A DNA stretch of 18,822 bases from positions 1 through 18,822 of the forward strand of contig WKLE02003680.1 in NCBI GenBank assembly GCA_014885115.2, written 5' to 3'. Made by a program: the position numbers and the translations under genes. Source of the DNA: Asterionellopsis glacialis (Eukaryota; Bacillariophyta; Plagiogrammaphyceae; Rhaphoneidales; Asterionellopsidaceae). The first letter of the stretch is position 1. Each line of letters opens with the position of its first letter. Below are positions 8,437 to 17,071 of this stretch, one piece after another. The notes below the pieces were generated by a model. The model did not search any database and was not told the DNA's origin. It was given only the letters and a program-made list of their open reading frames with translations.

Positions 8437-9367
8437 ACCTACCCTACTTTTTTTGTGTGCTGGTTGACCCCAATTCAAATTTTGAAACTCGTTTGAGTTT
8501 GGGTTAGATCAATTCCAGTCCTTCCCCCTTCCTTTCCACACCGGTTTTGATATAATCCTTATGTTTTATGTTCCTCTGGCACATGCTTATTTTTTATATT
8601 GTCTTTGATGTTCGATATTCATATTAATTTGAAACTTTGGTCAACACAATTTTGGATCATTGGCTTTATTTTTAGGGACACAAATATATTTTTTGTTGCA
8701 ATCATTTTGTTTTGCTATGGCATTTTGGTGAGTGTTTTTGATGTTGTTGATTGTCATCTTCTTTTTGACCCAATTGCACACACTCCTTCCCCTCTTTTTT
8801 TTATCTGTCTATCATCTCATTTGTCGGAACAGGTGGACAGATTTTTTAGCTGGGACAGTAGGTCAGTTTTCTTGGCATCATTGACAGACCATTATTTTTG
8901 TGGTCCGTCACTACTTTTCAACAATGATGGATTGCTTTTTGAAGATATCTTTTGGATCAGGACAGAAAGACAGGTAACAGACCCTCTTTGAAGATATCTT
9001 TTGGATTGGGACAGACCATTATTAAAGACATCTTGTTTTTTGTATGAAATAGTGGACCGTCAAAACAATGTAGTCAGTACCAGCATTCTTCCATTGATAG
9101 AATCTTTTCTTATTGGAGACAAGCTAATTCCATCTTCTGAAATAAATGTCAAACTTAAACTTTCAATAATGAAGTTGCTGAGAGTTGACACAATCTTTCA
9201 TTAACTGTTCCAAGGACATTATGACACAACAAGCAAGGACTCAGGCAAAGATTGCCATTTGTTCCATTGACTTGAATACCCAAAGTACTAAGTCCTGAAG
9301 AACATGAAACCATGAAAGAGGTGTATGGTCAACATATGAAGTAACTAATAATTATTTGATTAAAATA
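8437..9367. other. Gene-less AT-rich stretch between R and the MULE gene
   Basis: I see no coding region I can support here. The + strand is rich in T runs. Notable pieces are a small hairpin (AAACTC 8485-8490, loop GTTT, GAGTTT 8495-8500) and a set of short direct repeats at 8884-9062. The terminal inverted repeat of the MULE and the outer end of R would be expected here. I looked for both by eye and did not find them. Confidence 0.6.
8884..9062 (+). repeat. Degenerate direct repeats
   Basis: TTTGAAGATATCTTTTGGAT plus GACAGA occurs at 8938-8966 and again at 8987-9015, with two mismatches in 29 bases. ACAGACCATTATT occurs at 8884-8896 and 9011-9023. GTGGTCCGTCA at 8900-8910 is matched by GTGGACCGTCA at 9052-9062. 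The order suggests partial duplication of a 50-150 base unit. Its place beyond the 3' end of the MULE gene would fit subterminal repeats of that element, but no partner was found at the other end. Confidence 0.6.
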
Positions 9368-11159
9368 TCAGTTTTGGTTAGTGATAGTATGAACTGTGGG
9401 TGTTGTAGTGACATTTTTTGGAAGAAAGTTCCATTCTAAAAGAAGCGATTGTGTACCAGTCCTTTTTTGAATATAATCAGTTTCTCTCTTCTTGGACAAC
9501 ATTCCTCTGGCAATGTTAATTTGCTCATTTAGAACACCTTCAAGTTGATGATTTTGGTCCAAATCACCAAGACTGGAATAAACTTCAAGTACCTCATTCC
9601 ACAATCCATTAAGCTGTGCATGAAGTGTATTTCCCCCAGATGCCGTAACTGGTCCTGCAGCAGAAATTAATTTTTGAAATCTTGATGGATCACTGTGATG
9701 CTCCCTTTGTTGTCAAAATCATCACTTTCATCAAAAATATCATCACTATCAAAGGTATTAGGATGAAATGTTGTTTGAGAAAGACCACCCTTCAGCATTG
9801 TGGTGGGCCATCCCATAATCTCTAAATCAGTAGATATTTTTTTAGACTCTTTGGATGGCTGAAAGTGATGTACAACTGTCAATGTCTTCTTTGAGAAGAT
9901 CAACAAATATCTGGATTACAGATGAAACAGAAGGTGATGCTTCATTTGGTTTTTCAATGAGGCCATTGAATGTTTGAGTAGTGGAATCAAGTTGTCCAAC
10001 ATTATATGCTTTGTGGGCATATAGAGACCACCACCAGATATCTAAATCATGGTGGGTAAAGCCCTTCCAATTTGGATTGCAGTGCTGCATGAAATAAGCT
10101 ATGTGGGAAGAGGGAATTCCAATTCTTTTGTATGTGCAACAGGAACAACTAATCTGTTCCCTTTCCCTATCTATAGTTAATGTTCAAACTGGTTTAAAGA
10201 TAGGGATTGGAGAGTTCTTCTTTATGTCCAAAGAAAAAGCCTCTCCATCTTCCAAATCAAAAACATAAAATAGATAATTGGACAAACCTTGTGCATAAAT
10301 TTGTGGAACATCATTAACATCAGGTACACCTGATTTTGCATCATTACCTGACCACAATTGTCACCTGTACAGGAAAATTTGAGCAATGCTTTGGCAAGTT
10401 GGAGTAAATATGGTGCTGTAGGAAGTGATGACCATCTTTTTTCTTTGGAATGCATATGATAACAAGTTTCATCCAATGCCTTTGCCTTGATGGACCCTTG
10501 AAGACTCATTGCCCTTGCAGAAGTAAGCAAATTCATTGTAGGCCTAACTGCTGTAGAATGAGACTTCACTCCATTATTGGTACCTTCATGAGAAGATGCA
10601 TGGGCACAATCAAAGTGCCTCAGATCTTTTTTTCTTGTAGTGAAGAAAAACGTTATCATGAACAAAAACACAAGAACGAATAAAGTCTTTTATTTTTTCA
10701 ATGACATGATATTGCTCTTCACAGATATTAAGAGCTGTTTAACTGCCAAGATAAGGAAATAGCATCTTTTTGGAAAGCTGGTATTCTTCTTGGGTTTCAC
10801 AATAACCAGGATGCATCCAGGAGTACATCCAGGTATGAATGTGTGATGAACCTTTTAAATTTTGCCTGATTCTTAACTGTGACTGAGTTGTTTCAAGGAC
10901 CATGTTCCTTCTAACCATGGTCAACAATATGCCAACCACACAATCCACGAACAGCAATCTTAAAATAGTCCATGATAGCACCTTGAATCTCACTGCCTTA
11001 TTGCGGATCACCATCTGCCATGAGAAAATTGATACGCTAAAAAAAAGTGGGGTTAATTAGTGTTTTCAAAGCATATTGGAACACCCATTGAAATATATAT
11101 CTTCTTTGATTAGGTAACCACATCCAAAGGAAAACAACTTGAGTGTCAGTTGCAGTTCT
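9368..11159 (-). pseudogene. MULE transposase, C-terminal half (DDE core, SWIM)
   Basis: Reading down from 11159: TDTQVVFLWMWLPNQRRYIF, then the second catalytic Asp region INFLMADGDPQ (Asp codons 11013-11015 and 11007-11009) and LCGWHIVDHG (about 10925-10948), as in MULE transposases. The Glu lies in HEGTNNGVKSH (codon 10585-10587). A SWIM zinc finger follows: ISCSCCTYKRIGIPSSHIAY, where the third Cys is Ser. Then DIWWWSLY, an acidic Asp/Ser stretch (about 9700-9760), and a C-terminal part in another frame ending at TAG 9368-9370. At least five frameshifts or stops occur, including TAG and TAA around the DGD motif. The half starts exactly at the TSD of the A(-) element. Confidence 0.85.
11155..11159. 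repeat. Target site duplication, left copy (GTTCT)
   Basis: GTTCT directly precedes the TG of the LTR at 11160. The same five bases follow the CA at 15781 (15782-15786). Five bases is the usual Ty3/gypsy duplication length. The site is inside the MULE transposase gene. Confidence 0.92.
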
Positions 11160-11646
11160 TGCACTATGCTGGCAGCAATATTGAAAAGTAAGGTGAAAAT
11201 AGATTAAAGTTTATTAGAGTGAATAAATTATGAGCTATTTTAACTAGTTGCTAAAAATAGTCGACAATCCACCAATTTGTCTTCTTGACCCAATTCTAGT
11301 ACAGGATCCTATGACAGATCTACTTAGAGTTCAGATTCCAATGGAGGTTGATTTTACCTTGTGAACCAAACTCCCCGAGGCAGCCAATGAGAGTATGCCT
11401 GACAGGCGCATCATCACGTTCCGGTGTGACACAGCATGCTTTTGCTGTGAAGTGGATTTCGATATGCTTGACTTGTGATGTCAGCGTTTGCATGTACTCG
11501 GTGCATCACTGCACATTTGCGTCTGTCTGCTTGATGACATCATTACGTCATCTCATCTGTGCTGATCTGTGACGTCATCCTGTCATGGTACGTCCAAACT
11601 ACGGTTGATTGACATATTGCACGAGTCTTGCAACTCACCTACTGCA
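11160..11646 (-). repeat. Family A 3' LTR of A(-)
   Basis: This 487-base LTR runs from TGCACTATGC to ACTGCA on the + strand. It matches 15310-15781 almost exactly over its first 125 bases (two differences by my count) and much less well after that. Its CRE-like sites are intact: TGACGTCA at 11570-11577 and ACGTCA at 11545-11550. The integrase stop lies about 40 bases inside the element from this LTR. Confidence 0.93.
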
Positions 11647-11686
11647 CTCACCACCATGATGTCCAGCCATCTAGTACTTAGGATGT

Positions 11687-12771
11687 TTATGCGGCAGCAG
11701 CAGCGTGGTAAGGCTTAACGCAATGAATATTGAGTCTGTCAAGTACTTGTCCACATGGTATTGTTATGGTACCATTGTAGTGTACTTGACAAACAACAAA
11801 TGGTCCATTGCATGGTTGTTTGTATTTACGCGGGTTGGACTTATTGTTTTCTAGTAGGGCTTTCTCGCCTACTTTCCAATTGTGTTTCATTCTCTTAGCC
11901 TTTTTGCGCTGATTGTTGCTAGCTATTCTAGCTTGTTTCCTACTATGTATGTGTTCCCAGGTTGCTTCGTGTTGAATGTTAAATATCATATCCCTATCAA
12001 AAACTAGTGGGCCAGGCATAGCTTGGAGAGTAGTATAATAAGTGGAATGTACGGCATATGCTACGGCAGCTAATACGCTGACCCAGGAGATTTCTTCAGT
12101 ACTATGTTGTACCTCATGGGTTTGTATCATATTGCTCACTACTTGATATATCCTCTCCACAATGGTATTTGCCTGTGGGTTATGGGTAGTGATTGGTTTG
12201 TGTTTGATGTGGTATTCATTGTCTGACATACTAGGGAAATCCTTCATGAATTAAGTGACTTGCGTAGGCCTTGGGTATCATGCAAACCACTGTTGTTCTA
12301 CTATGTTCACGATTTTGATACTGCTCCTTTCAGACCAAGGGGCAATCTTAAACCATCCTGTAGCTGTGTTGATCATAGTAACGCAGTGTAGGGTGAGGTC
12401 CTTGTGACCTTTGCTTGAGATGGTGTAAGGTCCTATAAGATCTACACATAGGCGGTCCCACTATGTGGCTTCTGCGTCTTTTTCAGGCAGGTGTCCGTAC
12501 TTATTACTTTGACTCTTGTTCAGTTGACAGATGTGGCAAGTTTTGCAGTAGGTCATGACATGTTCACGTAGTTTAGGCCACCATAAGTGCTGTTGTATTG
12601 TCTCTTTGGTGCAGGTCTTACCAGGATGACATAAGTACTTGTGGTACCATTGTACTGCTCATTTCTGTATGGTCGATGGAACGCATATTTTATTTTTGTA
12701 GCATATGAGGCTGCAAGATTTCCTGCCCCCATGAAATAGGCATTCGGCAAAACCTTTCTTCTTAAGTGCAT
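11687..12771 (-). pseudogene. A(-) integrase
   Basis: This is a Ty3/gypsy integrase on the - strand in several frames. The HHCC zinc domain reads QWYHKYLCHPGKTCTKETI and YCKTCHICQLNKSQ (about 12530-12660). The first catalytic Asp is in DRLCVDLIGPYTI (codon 12440-12442). The second Asp region, around 12245-12290, is scrambled: after WFA a TGA stands where Arg is expected, and the usual D-N-G-x-E-F is not recognisable. The clean ORF 12247-11687 carries NPQANTIVERIYQVV with the Glu (12155-12157), then AVAYAVHSTYYTTLQAMP and the C-terminal domain, ending in five alanines. No chromodomain. Confidence 0.9.
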
Positions 12772-12792
12772 CTCATCTGAGTTGATTGTCCC

Positions 12793-13373
12793 TTAATTGG
12801 TATTTAAGAATATCTGGATAACTGAGGGGGAATCCCTTGTCACTATTGCTATGCTGAGGCTATTGATGCAGTACATTTCTGCCATATCTTTGTCAGTGAT
12901 ATAACATTCAGGAACAGCTTCAACATCAGGATCAAGTAGATCAAGGCAAGAGAGCGTGTCAGCTACTATGTTATGTTCACCTTTTTTATAGCATAGTTCA
13001 GGTGCAAATTCTTCAATGAACCATTGCCAGCTTGCGTGCATTCAGTTTGACATTTGTCATAGGTTAGATTTTTATGATCCGTCTGTATGATGATACGGTG
13101 ACTGAGTAGGAGGTACCGGTACTTTCTAAGTACTTCTATGATTGATAATAATTCTCGATCGCAAGTATTGTATTTGGTTTGATTATCAGTGAGTTTCCTA
13201 CTGTAGAATACTATGGGCTTATCATCTTGCATGATAACTGCCCCTAGCTGGTATTTACTGGCATCAGTATATATGTGGAAAGGCTTGTTGAAGTCTAGGT
13301 AGGACAGTAGTACTTCTTTGGCTATAATTTTCTTTATGTTGTCAAAGGCTATTTGTTGTTCCTTCCAAACCAT
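12793..13373 (-). pseudogene. A(-) RT connection and RNase H
   Basis: The connection starts with WKEQQIAFDNIKKIIAKEVL. RNase H follows: first Asp in FHIYTDASKYQLGAVI, FYSRKL, the Glu in CDRELLSIIEVLRKYRYLLL, the next Asp in IIQTDHKNLTY, and the last in KKGEHNIVADTLSCL. All four acidic positions are present. A frameshift at about 13040 joins ORF 13373-12966 to 13041-12793. After that a linker rich in Asp and Glu leads to integrase. This is the best-preserved enzyme part of the element. Confidence 0.9.
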
Positions 13374-13441
13374 ATGAATTTAACCCCTTTGCCTTGTAGC
13401 TTAGTTAGAGGAGCCAGTACCTGGGATCTGTGTATCTACAT

Positions 13442-13660
13442 TTATTTATAGAAGTTGACCATTCTTACAAAGGATCTTATCTTTTTAGTAGTTGTAGGTG
13501 GTGTTATGTTTAATATGGCCAAGACCTTATGGTTCAATGGTCTTATGCCCTTGTGATATACATGGAATCTGAGATAGTCTGTTTTGGTTTGTCCAAAGAA
13601 GGACTTCTCTGCATTGACTTTAAGCCCTACTTCCTGTAGTCTTTGTAGTACTAGATCCAC
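13442..13660 (-). pseudogene. A(-) RT thumb, fused to protease by deletion
   Basis: LVLQRLQEVGLKVNAEKSFF, then PLNHKVLAILNITPP and IRSFVRMVNFYK, are the end of a Ty3/gypsy RT, after the palm. They follow the protease directly and in the same open frame (13894-13442), with a junction near 13655-13665. The RT fingers and palm that should lie between (about 200 residues) are gone. The deletion kept the frame, so a protease-thumb fusion stayed open. Confidence 0.85.
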
Positions 13661-14030
13661 ATTTGCATCCTCCCAAGTCATTACGCACTGTTTATAGTCA
13701 AGTATCATACCTAGTTCCTCTAGGAGGTCGCATCCGATTATTATATTATATGATTGTTGACCTTCTGTCTCATTGACATGACATTCCCATTCAATGGCCT
13801 TCTGCTCATTGAATTTGGGCAATTTGAATATTGCATGGACCTTTTGATTGGTTGAAAAATTTTGGCCCTTGGTGCTCCAAAGTGTCTTTGGCACGGGCTT
13901 GCATTTAAGCTTCTCGGTAAATTTCTAATCTACTATGGTGGATGAAGTGCTGGAATCTAAAAGTACTTTAAGCGGTTCAGTTTTCTGCCTTTGTCGTTTG
14001 CGTACTAGCATCAATGCAACCGTTACCGGG
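13661..14030 (-). pseudogene. A(-) aspartic protease
   Basis: This is a retropepsin-like domain. The catalytic motif reads LLDSSTSSTIV (Asp codon 13955-13957), where the usual Gly after D-S/T is Ser. A stop (TAG) follows shortly at about 13928, then CKPVPKTLWSTKGQNFSTN, FKLPKFNEQKAIEW and YNIIIGCDLLEELG, which is the I-I-G-x-D block of this protease type. Upstream a basic stretch (KRQRQK) and an Asp/Glu-rich part link it to gag. Between about 14031 and 14212 I see only the degraded gag-pol junction. Confidence 0.83.
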
Positions 14031-14212
14031 CGAGTGTGTCTGGTCTTAGACCGTTTTCTTGGACTATGCAAGTCTTGGAAAGTATAACAAGACAGATAAT
14101 TAGGTGTGTCATAGTTAAATAGTTAGTTTTCTATGTTATTTGCTACAGGGGTATTATCTCATTCTTCATCACTGTCAATACTTAAGGTATTGAAGTTGAA
14201 GTTGTAGCATTG

Positions 14213-15238
14213 TTATACGTCAGTATTGGTATCATCGTGTTTGCGCTTGTTTTTACTAGATGAGTCCTTAGTCAATAAATCTTTGACTTGAACCGCAATG
14301 GCATTCAACTGCTGCTTGTCATACTTATTGTAGTGTGGACGCTTGTACTTGGGCTGTTTTTCCTTTTCGCCATCTTTCGGATGCTGGTCAATGTATTTGT
14401 CCAAGGTACAGCATTGACTTAGTGAATTTTACAGTACTTGCATTTGTCTTTGGTCTTTAACATCCCAGCCATTTGTTGGATTGTTAGGTTTGTCATTACA
14501 AGCCAGCTTGTCCTTGGTTTTAGGGCCTGACGGGTCTCCTATGTCATCTGTAACTTCCATATGTTCCAGAAATTCCAGAAATGCTGGCAGGCCTTTGTCC
14601 TTAGGGTGGAATCCTTGGCGTGTCATTTCCTTGCTCCAAGTAGCAGAAATTCCAAATTCAAGGATCTCGAGTAGTTCTTTGTTGGAGAGCTTAGAATTTT
14701 TGTCTGCTCCAGGGAACTTCTCTAAGTAGCCATTAAGCATGTGAAGAGCAGCTTGGTACTCTTTGGACGTTAGTTCACGTGGCTTCCTGAGGAATCAGTG
14801 CATGTAGTGTTCCTGCTTCATGAGTACCTTAAGTGGGAAAAAGTGCTTCTTAAGGTCATCTCTGACCAACTTGAAGTGCTCCACTGTCTCATTGCCACGC
14901 TGGGTAGCTGCGGTTTTGAATACACAAAGCCCTTCTCCATGCAGTAAGGAACGGGCCGTCGAGTAGTGAGCAGGCCCAGTCGTGATACGCTGGCCCCAAA
15001 TCATTTGGTCCAGGTTATTGAACCAGTGCAGTAGTTCTCTATGAGATCTGTGACTAAAGTGTGGGAACTCCATAGTGTACTTCTCTTCAGAGTTTTGGTC
15101 TCCAGGATTTGATAGCAGGTTGACTTTTGCGTGCTGCACTTTAGCTAGCTTCTGCTCTTCCGTACTTGGAATCTTGAGTGGGATAGGAGGCGGTGGGTAG
15201 CTTCAACCATTGCCTTGGTTAGGTGTAACAACTTTCAT
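14213..15238 (-). pseudogene. A(-) gag
   Basis: One - strand frame runs from ATG 15236-15238 to TAG/TAA at 14213-14215, with three internal stops (15203-15205, 14795-14797 where Trp is likely, 14429-14431). That gives about 341 codons. The middle part (NNLDQMIWG, HFKLVRDDLKKHFFPLKVL) looks like the helical capsid of LTR elements. The C-terminal part has a short Cys-containing stretch (SLSQCCTLDKYIDQHP) that may be the remains of a zinc knuckle, then a Lys-rich region. The role as gag rests on position, length and composition; sequence similarity to a named gag was not tested. The ATG lies about 70 bases inside the 5' LTR edge, as expected. Confidence 0.75.
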
Positions 15239-15296
15239 GGTTGAATTGTATGAAATTGGAATAATATTGGATAGTTACTTACCGCTTTTTGCATGG

Positions 15297-15308
15297 AGTG
15301 TTAACACT
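15297..15308. repeat. 12-base palindrome at the primer-binding position of A(-)
   Basis: AGTGTTAACACT is a perfect palindrome that ends one base from the inner edge of the 5' LTR, where the tRNA primer-binding site normally lies. I do not recognise a complement of a tRNA 3' end here; the common TGG start is absent. Confidence 0.6.
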
Positions 15309-15309
15309 A

Positions 15310-15781
15310 TGCACTATGCTGGCAGCAATATTGAAAAGTAAGGTGAAAATAGATTAAAGTTATTAGAGTGAATAAATTATGAGCTATTTTAACTAGTTGC
15401 TAAAAATAGTCGACAATCCACCAATTTGTCTTCTTAACCCAATTGCAGTATGGGATCCTATGACAGATCTACTTAGAGTTCGGATTCCAATGGAGTTTGG
15501 TTTTACCATGTGAACCAAACTCCCTGAGGCAGCCAATGAGATTACACCTTACCGGCGCTTCATCAAGTATCATGCTTTTGCTGCGGAGTGGATTTTGATA
15601 CGCTTTGCTCGTGATGTCAGCGTTTGCATATACATGGCAAATCACTGCACATTAGCTTCTGTCCACTTGATGATGTCATTGTGTCATCTCATCTGTCCTG
15701 ATCTGTGATGTCATGGTGTCATGGTATGCCGTACTATGGTTGATTGACATATCAAGCAAGTCTCGCAACTTGCCTACTTCA
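15310..15781 (-). repeat. Family A 5' LTR of A(-)
   Basis: This 472-base LTR runs from TGCACTATGC to CCTACTTCA on the + strand. Compared with the 3' LTR there is one gap of about 11 bases near 15570 and roughly 50 substitutions, nearly all beyond the first 125 bases. The two CRE-like sites of the 3' LTR are degraded here: the site matching 11570-11577 reads TGATGTCA and the other has lost its CG. In the element's direction this is the LTR that would act as promoter. Confidence 0.93.
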
Positions 15782-15786
15782 GTTCT
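15782..15786. repeat. Target site duplication, right copy (GTTCT)
   Basis: GTTCT follows the LTR end CA at 15780-15781 and matches 11155-11159 exactly. On the - strand this is AGAAC, inside the codons for Arg-Thr of the MULE transposase. Confidence 0.92.
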
Positions 15787-17071
15787 ACAAGAGAGTGTAA
15801 GCAGATGATAAAGATTACTGTTTGTATGGGAAGTAACATCCAAATACACAACTTCAGGGTATAACTAGCTCATCTTGGTTGACCCAAGCAACAGCCATAA
15901 ACAAACAGGAATCATCACTGATGCTTTGATCTTTCCTTGTGCTTGCAGAAAGATCAACAAAACACTCCATGTCAGGAGATTTTGAAAGGTCTTCGTGCAT
16001 TAAAGATTTTGGACCAATCTTTGTGGTGGCAATAAGGTTTGTGGGAGATTCAAGTTGAGACTTGTTAGGAGTGCATACAGGAGTTTCAAATGGATCCAAA
16101 TTAAGTGATGCCATATTAGCCATATTGGATGATTTGTTGGAATGATTCTGACATGCATTTTGGGGAACGTCCCAAAGAATGTTGTAGGAAAGTTCATCAG
16201 TGGATCTGAAATAATAAAGCAAAATATATATATCACTGCCACCAACCTGTAATTTAGCATCATCATCCCTATTGAACAAGTATCTTTTATTTGGGACATA
16301 TATTTGCCAATTTTGGAATATATATAGTTCCTACTAATTGGTGGACCACAACAAGCCAAAGCCAGGTGAAACAGAGTTTCTTGTTCTTCTTTTGGGAATA
16401 GAAACTTCAGTGGTTTTAAGATGATGTTCATGTGTGGGACAACCACTCTTGTGTCTTAGATTGATGTAATATCCAAGGTGATCCCATTTGACAACAAATC
16501 CAAATGGGAATTTCTTGTCAAAATACTTTCTGGTAACTCTATGTTTTTTGGATTTACCATTTTGCCTATTTACCTTCTGATCATTAAGTAATTGTTCAGT
16601 TCAGAATTCTTGATAGGCAGGAATTACAGTGGGTTGGGTAACCCAACGCCTGTAACAGTGTCCACAGTTGAAAGTACAGATGGAATGACCTCCATTGCAT
16701 ATGACAGGAGTATTGTATTCAAATGCCCGCTTTTCAATCAGTTTCTTGAGTTCCACAAAAGAGGCAGAGGGCATCTTAGAATTGTCTGCCTGTGGGAATG
16801 GGTCATCAATAGGTGAAAAATAAACATGTTTAACATCAGACTGTTGGCCATTAAGATATTTGCAAATGTCATGGTCAGAGGGAAGCACATCAGCAACATA
16901 TGTATTGGGATACTTCACTGGAATTACAGGTAAAACAAATTCAGTTGTCCAATTCTCTTTAAGTTGATCCCCAAAATCATCTGCTAGTTCTAAAAGCTTC
17001 TGGTAAGAAAGTTTGGTTAGGTTGGAAGAAACTGGAGTTGAAACAGAAATGATATTGTTATCATCCAACAT
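15787..17071 (-). pseudogene. MULE transposase, N-terminal half
   Basis: A single - strand frame runs from ATG 17071 to about 15855, with only a TGA (16598-16600) and a double TAG (16331-16336) inside it. It begins with an acidic, moderately hydrophobic leader. A Cys/His cluster (VICNGGHSICTFNCGHCYRR) lies at residues 120-140. A second block, KWDHLGYYINLRHKSGC followed by a P-T-H-E-H-H stretch, lies at 195-217 and resembles the C...H-x-H end of WRKY/FLYWCH-like DNA-binding domains of MULEs. Then comes a Ser/Thr-rich linker. A one-base shift at about 15855 leads to YPEVVYLDVTSHTN, with the first catalytic Asp (codon 15838-15840). It stops at the A(-) insertion; the frame goes on at 11159. Confidence 0.82.

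Larger units (their letters stand above)
11160..15781 (-). mobile_element. Complete family A Ty3/gypsy element (internally deleted)
   Basis: This 4,622-base element has LTRs at both ends, TG...CA termini and a perfect GTTCT target duplication. On the - strand the order is 5' LTR 15310-15781, gag 15238-14213, protease to about 13661, RT thumb, RNase H, integrase 12771-11687, 3' LTR 11160-11646. RNase H before integrase is the Ty3/gypsy order. The RT fingers and palm, including YIDD, are missing. All coding parts have stops. It must have been mobilised by another copy's enzymes, or the deletion arose after insertion. It interrupts a MULE transposase gene. Confidence 0.95.
9368..17071 (-). mobile_element. 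MULE-type transposon, split by a gypsy insertion
   Basis: The two - strand segments 15787-17071 and 9368-11159 together make one Mutator-like transposase gene of roughly 1,025 codons once the A(-) element between them is set aside. The order is Cys/His-rich DNA-binding-like region, first Asp, second Asp with a C-x-W-H block, Glu, SWIM zinc finger, acidic tail. Terminal inverted repeats and the 8-11 base target duplications usual for MULEs were not found by eye, so only the gene span is given. Stops and frameshifts in both halves show it is dead. Confidence 0.78.

Noticed and set aside
8485..8500. Hairpin AAACTC-GTTT-GAGTTT as a terminator
   Set aside because: A six-base AT-rich stem in a eukaryotic setting; no reason to call termination.
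8599..8991. 130-codon + strand open frame in the AT-rich stretch
   Set aside because: Its composition is Phe/Leu/Ile-rich, as expected from T-rich DNA. No motif, no repeat of family pattern, and it overlaps the direct repeats.
11687..11925. Chromodomain at the integrase C-terminus (chromovirus)
   Set aside because: The tail ends soon after the G-P-F/N-G-T motif with no chromodomain pattern; same in A(+) and both B copies.
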